The translations under genes and the position numbers were made by a program. This document shows positions 57,872-64,000 of a stretch of 64,000 nt of DNA, in pieces (position 1 is the stretch's first letter; every line of letters starts with the position of its first letter). The stretch is from positions 620,001-684,000 of the forward strand of contig CAVXTQ010000005.1 in NCBI GenBank assembly GCA_963764675.1. The letters run 5' to 3'. This DNA comes from Acidiferrum sp963764675 (GTDB lineage Bacteria; Acidobacteriota; Terriglobia; Acidiferrales; UBA7541). The notes beneath the pieces were generated by a model, which saw nothing but the letters and a program-made list of their open reading frames with translations, made no database searches and was not told the DNA's origin.

Positions 57872-58647
57872 GTGTTGTACTCGCGGGGAACAAAAGCGCC
57901 GGGCGGGGGCCAGCCGGGATTGACGTAGGCGAAATAGAGAGCGTCGAGCTGAGCCCAGAGGATGTCGCACTTTGCGCGGAGAGCGGCGTGGGCTTTGTCC
58001 TGGTCGTCGCGGGTGTGAGCGTGCTGAACGATCCATGCCAGCGCGAAGTCGGCGTCTTCGGGAGCTTGGGTGAGGCGTCCCGTGAAGTATTCGAGGCCGC
58101 TCGATAGCCAGGGATAGTGCTGGTGCATGCGATCGACGCGCAGAGTGATCAGCTTCTTCGAGAAGAGTTCGGTGAGCGAAGAGGCTACGGCTTCCAGATG
58201 CGAGCGCGTGGAAACGAAATCCACGTACGCTTGGACGGCGTAGCGCGTGGCGGGCAAGATGCCGTCACCATTGAGCGCCTGTTGGCGCGGAAGTCCTGTG
58301 CCTTCGACCAGGCGCAGCCACTTCTCGATGCCGCCGGGCTTTGTGCCATCGCCGTCGTGGTCGAGGATGCGCTTGCGCCAGGCGAGACGAAAGGCGGGAT
58401 CTTCACTGCGCGCGAGAATCGCGGCGTCCTTGATGGGGATTCGGCTCTGGTAGTAGTAGCGATTTAGAGCCCACGCCTGCAGCTGGCCGCGGGTGAGCTT
58501 GCCTTCGTGCATGAGCAGGTGAAACGGGTGCTTGTGGTGATAGCGCTCTTCGCCGATGGCATGAAAGCCGGCGATGAAATCGGCTTCGGAGAGCGGGGGC
58601 TTACCCGACTTGTCGGCGGCGCCCGGTTTGTCGGCCGTGAAGGTCAC
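57868..58647 (-). CDS. pqqC: Pyrroloquinoline-quinone synthase PqqC
   Basis: The 259-residue oxidase does the final ring closure and eight-electron oxidation of PQQ. Family motifs are GEERYHHKHPFHLLMHEGKL (split as GEERYHHKHPF and HLLMHEGKL), QAWALNRYYYQSRIPIKDAA, RILDHDGD and SLTELFSKKLI. Length agrees with the family (about 250). It overlaps both pqqB and pqqD by four bases, implying coupled translation. Confidence 0.96.
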   Translation of the reverse strand: MTFTADKPGAADKSGKPPLSEADFIAGFHAIGEERYHHKHPFHLLMHEGKLTRGQLQAWALNRYYYQSRIPIKDAAILARSEDPAFRLAWRKRILDHDGDGTKPGGIEKWLRLVEGTGLPRQQALNGDGILPATRYAVQAYVDFVSTRSHLEAVASSLTELFSKKLITLRVDRMHQHYPWLSSGLEYFTGRLTQAPEDADFALAWIVQHAHTRDDQDKAHAALRAKCDILWAQLDALYFAYVNPGWPPPGAFVPREYNT

Positions 58648-59579
58648 AGTTCAAGCTCCATTCCATCGTAGGCGATTTCAAAGCCGGCATCCAGCACGGC
58701 GCGATGCTCGGGGCTGTCCTCGTCCAGGATTGGATTGGTGTTGTTGATGTGGATCAGCACGCGGCGGCCGCGGGCGCTGCGCGGAAATTGTTCGAGCATG
58801 CCGCCGGGTCCGGAGAGCGGCACGTGGCCCATGTCACGGGCCGTCTTGGTGCTGCGGCCGGTGTGACTCAGTTCGTCGTCGCTCCAAAATGTGCCGTCGA
58901 TGAGCGCCAGGTCGGCTGAGGCCGCGTGCTTGGTCCATTCCGGATTGCGTCCGGAAAGGGAGGGAGCAATGAAAAGAATCTTGCCGCGATGCTCGAAACT
59001 GAAACCGATGGTGGCCTCCTCTGGGGGGAGCGTGCGGGTGAAATCGCTGCTCACGTAGTCCGGGTAGTTGTCTCCCAGCGGGATCGTAGCGCAGACGAAC
59101 GCGGGCGCTTCGCCGGGACTTTCCGACAAGTGACAGCCCAGGCGGCCTTTGCTGGAGAGAATTTGCCACTGGACGGGAGGATCGGATCGCTCGAGAACGC
59201 CGAAGATCTTGTTTTCTTTCTTGAGAATTCTCTGCAGCGCGGCCGTGGAGAAGACGAAGAAAGATTGGAACTCGCGGAGATGCAGCAGGCCCATGATCGA
59301 ATCAACGTCGGCGGAGGGCAGAAAGACGCCCGCGATCGGCGAGTGACTCGGCGCCTGATCGTCAGGGGCTAACTCCGCCGTGGCGAGAATTTGCGTGCGC
59401 AGATCGGGCGAAGCGCCGACGAGAAACCAGATTTTGGAATCAGGCGAGAATGCAATCTGGGTTTGCGTGCGGGCCGAGCCGCGCAGGCTGCCGCTTCTGA
59501 GGCGGCGGCAATTCGCACAGCTGCAATTCCATTGAGGGAAGCCGCCTCCGGCGGCGGAGCCGAGGATTTTAATGCGCAT
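58644..59579 (-). CDS. pqqB: PQQ biosynthesis hydroxylase PqqB
   Basis: The 311-residue metallo-beta-lactamase-fold protein hydroxylates the tyrosine of the processed precursor. It starts MRIKILGSAAGGGFPQWNCS, and NCSCANCRRL holds the zinc-binding cysteines. Later motifs are GVFLPSADVDSIMGLLHL, IDGTFWSDDEL and HINNTNPILDEDSPE. It follows pqqA after 147 bp. Confidence 0.95.
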   Translation of the reverse strand: MRIKILGSAAGGGFPQWNCSCANCRRLRSGSLRGSARTQTQIAFSPDSKIWFLVGASPDLRTQILATAELAPDDQAPSHSPIAGVFLPSADVDSIMGLLHLREFQSFFVFSTAALQRILKKENKIFGVLERSDPPVQWQILSSKGRLGCHLSESPGEAPAFVCATIPLGDNYPDYVSSDFTRTLPPEEATIGFSFEHRGKILFIAPSLSGRNPEWTKHAASADLALIDGTFWSDDELSHTGRSTKTARDMGHVPLSGPGGMLEQFPRSARGRRVLIHINNTNPILDEDSPEHRAVLDAGFEIAYDGMELEL

Positions 59580-59726
59580 GGGAGACCCTGTCGATCGAGC
59601 GGGATAAAAAGCAATGATTAGAGGAAAGCACAGGGCTTGAAAACAAAAGCGCCCGCCTCACAAAGCGGCCGCTACAACGCGCCGCTCCGCGGAAGCGGGA
59701 GCCGGAAAGAAGTTCAGTGCAGAGAA
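59580..59726 (-). other. pqqA-pqqB spacer with a palindromic element
   Basis: No gene in these 147 bases. They include the GCGCCCGCC...GCGGCCGCTACA element (59650-59677) seen also between pqqD and pqqE, and CGCGCCGCTCCGCGGAAGCG. It may allow pqqA to be expressed more than the rest of the operon; inference. Confidence 0.5.
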
Positions 59727-59804
59727 CTAGAGCTCGGCGTTGGCGTACGAGCTGATTTCGCAGTTCAGGTCGATCTCTTCGTGTTGCGGGGTTACCCATT
59801 CCAT
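59727..59804 (-). CDS. pqqA: PQQ precursor peptide PqqA
   Basis: A 25-residue peptide starting MEWVTPQHEEIDLNCEISSY and ending ANAEL. It has the diagnostic Glu-x3-Tyr pair (E16 and Y20) that PqqE crosslinks, and the conserved W-x-x-P start. A good AAGGAG site lies 8 bases before ATG 59804. It is the first gene of the pqqABCDE operon on the minus strand. The C-terminal tail is longer than in the classic 23-residue form. Confidence 0.93.
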   Translation of the reverse strand: MEWVTPQHEEIDLNCEISSYANAEL

Positions 59805-60119
59805 GGTCGAGTCTCCTTCGGAATGACATCTGAAGACACAGGAAGAATACCACGGTCCGCTGGAAAAAGGAACGCGTGTGCTTTGTTCGTGGCGAAGAAC
59901 AGACGAAAGCAGTTCGCATGCGTGCCTGATTGATTAACCGCCGATGCTGTTCCAAGAGTGGTTATCCCGCGGCGGCTGCGGCGTTACCCGATACGAAAAT
60001 AGGCACCACAAAATGTGGAGTCTGTGAAGGAAGCGGAACACAATTGGTGGCGGTAGAGTCTTGCTGCTCTCGCGACGCAGATTTTTCTCAATTATTTTTA
60101 GAAAAAAGTACGTTTCCTC
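59805..60119. other. Intergenic region upstream of pqqA and mraZ
   Basis: No gene was recognised in these 315 bases. The stretch 60080-60115 is AT-rich with TTTTTCT...AGAAAAA inverted half-sites just before the mraZ promoter. The pqqA promoter must lie within about 100 bases of 59805, but no clear -35/-10 pair was found. Confidence 0.5.
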
Positions 60120-60147
60120 TTGACAAGGCCTGAAAGGCGCTTATTAT
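60120..60147 (+). promoter_or_regulatory. Sigma70-type promoter of mraZ / division cluster
   Basis: TTGACA (60120-60125) and TATTAT (60142-60147) are 16 bp apart. The MraZ box array starts 10 bases downstream. Confidence 0.8.
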
Positions 60148-60157
60148 GTGGCCTCAA

Positions 60158-60203
60158 GTGGAGCAAAGTGGTCGGCAGTAGAACAAAGTAGAGCAGATTA
60201 GAG
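60158..60203 (+). promoter_or_regulatory. MraZ box array
   Basis: Four or five hexamers of GTGGAG type repeat every 10 bases: GTGGAG 60158, GTGGTC 60168, GTAGAA 60178, GTAGAG 60188, TTAGAG 60198. MraZ binds such repeats upstream of its own gene and represses the operon. Five units is longer than the usual three. Confidence 0.8.
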
Positions 60204-60307
60204 GGCTGTGGTGCAACGGGGCATCCGATACCACTTCTTCTTCAACGGCGACCCAAACGCGGTGTTTGTTGGCCGAATCCGTGACGGGGTCCAAATGAGC
60301 AGAGCGC

Positions 60308-60739
60308 ATGAAGCTTCGGGGAAACTGTCCGGCGAAGGTGGACGAGAAGGGTCGTCTGAAGATACCCGCCGTGTTTCTCGAAGAGTTGAAGGAGTACGGC
60401 ACACACTTTTATATCACGAGCATGACGGGAGAGTCGGCCAGAATCTACCCCATGCGGGTTTGGTCGGAGATCGAAGACAAACTGGCGACGCTGCCGTCGC
60501 AGCACCCGACCAAGCGAAAGTTTTTGCTCCGAACCAGCTATTTCGGGCAAACGGTGGAGTTAGACGGGCAGGGCAGGCTGCTGTTACCCGGAGTGCTTCG
60601 GGAATCGGCACAGATCAAGGGCGAAGTGGACGTGTTGGGCAGCTTGAACTACTTGGAGGTCGTCAACCATACGCGGGTCTTGGATGAGCTGAAGAATCAA
60701 CCGTTTACGGACGACGACTTTACTTTGTTGGGCGTTTAG
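60308..60739 (+). CDS. mraZ: Transcriptional regulator MraZ
   Basis: The 143-residue protein has two SpoVT/AbrB-like halves: FRGNCPAKVDEKGRLKIPAVF-like start (MKLRGNCPAKVDEKGRLKIP) and TVELDGQGRLLLPGVLRESA. It forms a ring and represses the division/cell-wall cluster. It is preceded by its own box array and promoter. The start ATG 60308 has no strong ribosome site, only GAGCAG. Confidence 0.95.
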   Translation: MKLRGNCPAKVDEKGRLKIPAVFLEELKEYGTHFYITSMTGESARIYPMRVWSEIEDKLATLPSQHPTKRKFLLRTSYFGQTVELDGQGRLLLPGVLRESAQIKGEVDVLGSLNYLEVVNHTRVLDELKNQPFTDDDFTLLGV

Positions 60740-60820
60740 GTCGGGGCCAGTTACAACAAATTGAGCTTGGGACAGGCGCAAGAGCAGTGAGAAGCGCCGC
60801 GGTCGAAGTGTGTTCAAGGG

Positions 60821-61720
60821 TTGCGTGAGGCGCTTGTGGGGAGCGGGGCAGAACCACATACGCCGGTACTGCTGGATGAGGTGCTGGAATGGTTGCGCAT
60901 CAGGGCGGACGGAAACTACATCGACGCCACGCTGGGAGCCGGCGGGCATTCGGCGGCAATCGCAGCAAGGTTGACATCCGGAGTCTTGATCAGCCTGGAC
61001 CGGGACGCACAGGCGCTCGAGTTGGCGGGGGAGCGATTGAAGAGCTTTGGGCCGAAGGTGAGGCTGGTGGCGTCGCCGTTCTCGAGGATTGCGGAGGTCG
61101 TGCACGAGTTGGGGATTCCCGGGGTGGACGGGGTCTTGGCCGACTTGGGGGTTTCGAGCATGCAGCTTGATCAGGCCGCGCGGGGATTTTCGTTTCGCGA
61201 GGCGGGTCCGCTGGACATGCGTATGGATGCCGCAGACGAATTGACGGCAGACGAGATTGTGAATCGCTGGTCGGAGAAAGAAGTAGCCGACCTGCTCTAT
61301 CAGGGAGCTGAAGAGCACGATTCCAGAAGGATCGCCAGGGCGATCGTGAGAGCGCGGCCGATTCGAGATACCGCGCACCTGGCAACGGTTGTGGCAGGGG
61401 CCCGAAAGCAATGGGGAAGGCAGAGACTGCATCCCGCAACAAAAACGTTTCTGGCGCTGCGGATAGCGGTGAATCGAGAGATGGAGGCACTCGGGCAGTT
61501 TCTTTCTCGGACCCCCGCCACATTAAATTCTGGAGGACGCCTGGTGGTGTTGAGTTACCACTCGGGCGAAGACCGATTGGTGAAGCGCGCGTTTCAAGAG
61601 GGCGAGCGTTTGGGAACGCTCAGGGTGCTGACCAAACACGTGATCCAGCCGAATGAGAGGGAGATTTCGGCGAACCCAAGGTCGCGAAGTGCGAAACTGC
61701 GGTGCGCGGAAAGAGTGTAA
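60821..61720 (+). CDS. rsmH: 16S rRNA (cytosine1402-N4)-methyltransferase RsmH
   Basis: The 299-residue enzyme methylates C1402 of 16S rRNA. Motifs are HTPVLLDEVLEWL, DATLGAGGHSAAI (SAM site), GVLADLGVSSMQLDQAARGF, PLDMRMD and VVLSYHSGEDRLVKRAF. TTG 60821 or GTG 60836 can be the start; the latter has a GTGAGG site upstream. It follows mraZ by 81 bp (or 96 bp). Confidence 0.95.
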   Translation: MREALVGSGAEPHTPVLLDEVLEWLRIRADGNYIDATLGAGGHSAAIAARLTSGVLISLDRDAQALELAGERLKSFGPKVRLVASPFSRIAEVVHELGIPGVDGVLADLGVSSMQLDQAARGFSFREAGPLDMRMDAADELTADEIVNRWSEKEVADLLYQGAEEHDSRRIARAIVRARPIRDTAHLATVVAGARKQWGRQRLHPATKTFLALRIAVNREMEALGQFLSRTPATLNSGGRLVVLSYHSGEDRLVKRAFQEGERLGTLRVLTKHVIQPNEREISANPRSRSAKLRCAERV

Positions 61721-61722
61721 GG

Positions 61723-62133
61723 ATGAAGTCGAGGAAAAAGAAAGCCGGCACGACGCAGTTTCACACCGTCAAGCGAATCGACAATTCGCGACTGGTGCGG
61801 AACGTAGAGCCAGTGCGCTTACGCGGCTTGTATCGCACGGCCGGGCTGGGCGCGATCGTCGCCGTATTCTTCATGATGTACATCTACCAGCACTTCCGTT
61901 GCATCGACTTGAGCTTCCAGCTGGAAGATTTGAAGGTGAAGCAGACGCAGGTTGCCGCGCTCAATTCGGAATTGCGGCTGGAGATTGCAGCGCTGCGCGA
62001 TCCACGACGAATTGACGTGATCGCGCGCCGCCAGCTTGGCTTGACGCAGCCGTTGCCAACGCAGGTGCAGGAATACGACGCACCCAGCGGCGCGGAAGTG
62101 GCGGCCCGCTATGCCCGTTCGAATCGCGACTAG
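61723..62133 (+). CDS. ftsL: Cell division protein FtsL-like
   Basis: The 136-residue bitopic protein starts MKSRKKKAGTTQFHTVKRID, has one membrane helix (GAIVAVFFMMYIYQHFRCI) and a short coiled coil (QLEDLKVKQTQVAALNSEL). FtsL has little sequence conservation; the call rests on size, topology and position between rsmH and ftsI. It links FtsB and the septal synthase in the divisome. Start 3 bp after the rsmH stop. Confidence 0.8.
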   Translation: MKSRKKKAGTTQFHTVKRIDNSRLVRNVEPVRLRGLYRTAGLGAIVAVFFMMYIYQHFRCIDLSFQLEDLKVKQTQVAALNSELRLEIAALRDPRRIDVIARRQLGLTQPLPTQVQEYDAPSGAEVAARYARSNRD

Positions 62134-62165
62134 CGATCTAGATTTCCCCGCACGGCTCCCTGTTG

Positions 62166-62184
62166 ACCCCCACCCAGCGGGGGT
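62166..62184 (+). other. Hairpin in the ftsL-ftsI spacer
   Basis: ACCCCC-N7-GGGGGT is a 6-bp stem, preceded by TTG, in the 120-bp spacer before ftsI. No T-tract follows, so it is not a clear terminator. It may alter ftsI expression. Confidence 0.35.
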
Positions 62185-62253
62185 TGCACCGGAACGCGAG
62201 CCAACCGTACCTCCAACCAACTTCCAACCGGAGCGCTTTCCGACCTAATCCTC

Positions 62254-64000
62254 ATGCGACAAAAACGAGCCCACGCCGCTGTTGGTGGCCGCCAAGCGGC
62301 CAAGCGTTTGCTGATCGTCGCGTGCGTAGCGCTGCTGTGGAGCACGGCGGTGCTCGGACGCCTTGCGTACCTGCAACTCGTGCGTCACGGCGACTATCTT
62401 GCCCGCGCGCTGCGACAACAGCAGCGCACTATTGAGATCACACCACAGCGCGGCATCATCTACGACCGCAACATGCATCCACTGGCGATGAGCGTGCCGG
62501 TGAAGTCGGCGTTCGCGGTGCCGGCGGAGATCGCCGATGAATCGCTGGCGGCCCACCTGCTCTCGGGCGTGGTCAACGTGCCGCAAGACGTGCTGGAGGC
62601 GCGATTTCAGTCCTCGCGATCGTTTGCATGGGTGTCGCGCAAGCTGCCGCCGGAAAAAGTGGAAGCGGTTGAGGCGCTAAACCTGAAAGGAATCTACTTC
62701 CAGGAGGAGAATCAGAGGTTTTATCCCAAGCGCGATCTTGCCGCGCACGTTCTGGGATTTGTCGATACCGATGAAAAGGGGCTAGGGGGCCTCGAGTCCG
62801 AGCTGGACGGGCAGATTCGCGGAAAAAGCGAAAAAATTATCGTGATGGCCGACGCGCGGCAACGCTGGTTCGACGGAAGCGAGGCCCAGCGCGAGCGCGG
62901 GGCGAATGTCGTCTTGACGCTGGATGAAAAGATTCAGTACATCGCGCAGCGCGAGCTGAGTACGGCGATCGATCAAACACACGCGCAGGCCGGCAGTGTG
63001 ATCGTGATGAACCCGAATACCGGCGCCATCCTGGCGCTGGCGAACTGGCCGAAGTTCAATCCGAATGTAGCGGCCACGGCGCCCGCGGAAGCGCGAATGA
63101 ACCGCTCGGTTAGCGCGGTGTACGAGCCGGGCTCGACGTTCAAACTGATTACGCTGGCGGCGGCTTTCGATCAGAACATCACGCGGCCGGACGAGGTCTT
63201 CGATTGCGAAAACGGGTCCATCATTCTCTCTGGCCATCGCATCCACGATCACAAGCGCTTCGGGCTGCTTACGGTTTCGGACATCCTGGCGAAATCGAGC
63301 AACGTGGGCGCGATCAAGATTGCGCTGCTGCTGGGTCCGCAAAAGTTTTACGACTACATTCGTGCGTTCGGGTTCGGTGCGCCAACGGGCGTGGATATGC
63401 CGGGGGAAAGCCGCGGCATTCTGAAACGGCCCGAGGCCTGGAGCGGGATCTCGATCGGTTCGGTGGCAATGGGACAAGAAGTCGGAATGACGCCGATGCA
63501 GTTGATCACCGCGGTGTCGGCCATCGCGAACGGCGGGATGCTTTACCGGCCGCACGTAATCTCCGAATTGCGCCGGGGCGCGAAAGTTTTGCCGATGGAG
63601 GGCTTGTTGGCTCCAGTCGAGCCGCGTCGCGTGATCCGTCCGGAAACAGCAGCGACGTTGCGGCGACTGATGGAGGGCGTGGTTCTCAACGGGACCGGTT
63701 TTCTAGCCCGCCTCGATGGCTGGACCGCAGCAGGCAAGACCGGCTCGGCGCAAAAGATCGACCCGGCGACGGGGCGTTATTCCCCGAGGAACTTTGTGGC
63801 GTCGTTCACTGGGTTTGCGCCCATCAATAATCCTGCGGTGGTGATTTTGGTCTCGATCGACTCGCCAGTGGGATTGCATGAAGGTGGCCCGGTCGCGGCG
63901 CCGGTGTTCAAACGGATTGCGGAACAAGTCTTGCCGTATCTCGATGTGGCTCGCGATGTGCCGCTGAATTCGCGATTGGTGCAGGCATCGTACAAACGGC
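62254..64000 (+). CDS. ftsI: Peptidoglycan transpeptidase FtsI / PBP2-type (3' end outside window)
   Basis: The frame from ATG 62254 stays open to the edge (582 codons seen). An N-terminal helix (LLIVACVALLWSTAVLGRLAY) is followed by a PBP dimerisation domain (RGIIYDRNMHPLAMSVP; RDLAAHVLGFVDTDEKGLGG) and the transpeptidase domain with SxxK in YEPGSTFKLI, SxN in AKSSNVGAIK and KTGS in AAGKTGSAQ. It makes septal peptidoglycan crosslinks. A C-terminal PASTA domain may lie beyond the window. Confidence 0.95.
   Translation, partial: MRQKRAHAAVGGRQAAKRLLIVACVALLWSTAVLGRLAYLQLVRHGDYLARALRQQQRTIEITPQRGIIYDRNMHPLAMSVPVKSAFAVPAEIADESLAAHLLSGVVNVPQDVLEARFQSSRSFAWVSRKLPPEKVEAVEALNLKGIYFQEENQRFYPKRDLAAHVLGFVDTDEKGLGGLESELDGQIRGKSEKIIVMADARQRWFDGSEAQRERGANVVLTLDEKIQYIAQRELSTAIDQTHAQAGSVIVMNPNTGAILALANWPKFNPNVAATAPAEARMNRSVSAVYEPGSTFKLITLAAAFDQNITRPDEVFDCENGSIILSGHRIHDHKRFGLLTVSDILAKSSNVGAIKIALLLGPQKFYDYIRAFGFGAPTGVDMPGESRGILKRPEAWSGISIGSVAMGQEVGMTPMQLITAVSAIANGGMLYRPHVISELRRGAKVLPMEGLLAPVEPRRVIRPETAATLRRLMEGVVLNGTGFLARLDGWTAAGKTGSAQKIDPATGRYSPRNFVASFTGFAPINNPAVVILVSIDSPVGLHEGGPVAAPVFKRIAEQVLPYLDVARDVPLNSRLVQASYKR

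Noticed and set aside
62166..62184. Intrinsic terminator before ftsI
   Set aside because: The stem is followed by TGCACC with no T-tract, and the division cluster is expected to be read through.

Overview
The window looks like a chromosomal contig from an acidobacterium, probably a Terriglobia/Acidobacteriia-type soil or subsurface genome. Supporting signs are high GC, winged-helix/TPR regulators without a membrane anchor, an Oar-like TonB receptor with a carboxypeptidase-like N-terminus, a PSD1/DUF1501 pair, MoxR-DUF58-transglutaminase genes and many small GC-rich intergenic palindromes. The phylum call is inference from gene content; no rRNA is present.

Layout. 1-11 kb: end of a TPR protein, an ABC-F ATPase, a groES-groEL operon with a perfect CIRCE operator and sigma70 promoter, then a histidine kinase / NtrC-type regulator pair leading into mobA, an MlaF-like ATPase and an APC permease. 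11-17 kb: riboflavin genes ribE and ribD separated by a polysaccharide deacetylase, then ftsY and an HD-GYP protein. 17.3-26.8 kb, minus strand: gpsA, plsY, thpR, cinA, an NHL/TIG protein, pgpA, yacG and rimO packed with gaps of 18 bp or less, plus a TgpA-like transglutaminase. This tract carries many indels although the protein motifs survive in alternating frames, which suggests consensus errors more than gene decay. 27-31 kb: mutY, DUF58, moxR, tRNA-Val(CAC) and a small membrane protein. 31.6-35 kb: AlkA-like glycosylase, CPA1 antiporter, CDF-like protein.

35-51 kb is the accessory part: an Oar-like TonB receptor gene with three frameshifts, two secreted esterase-like hydrolases bracketed by a 28-bp exact direct repeat that contains a dyad, a winged-helix/TPR regulator, a secreted cupin, a SAM methyltransferase, and a very large PSD1 cytochrome-type protein followed by a DUF1501 protein. 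Together they look like an outer-membrane uptake and periplasmic degradation locus of unknown substrate; this is inference.

51-64 kb: ychF, a ZIP transporter, an ECF sigma/anti-sigma/DUF3106 operon, an MFS transporter converging on a complete pqqABCDE operon (pqqA encodes only 25 residues), and the start of the division and cell-wall cluster mraZ-rsmH-ftsL-ftsI with its promoter and MraZ boxes; ftsI runs off the end.

No CRISPR array, prophage, insertion sequence or defence system was recognised. The most useful observations are the repeated dyad around the hydrolase pair, two short genes easily missed by gene callers (yacG, pqqA), and the localised frameshift-rich tract.
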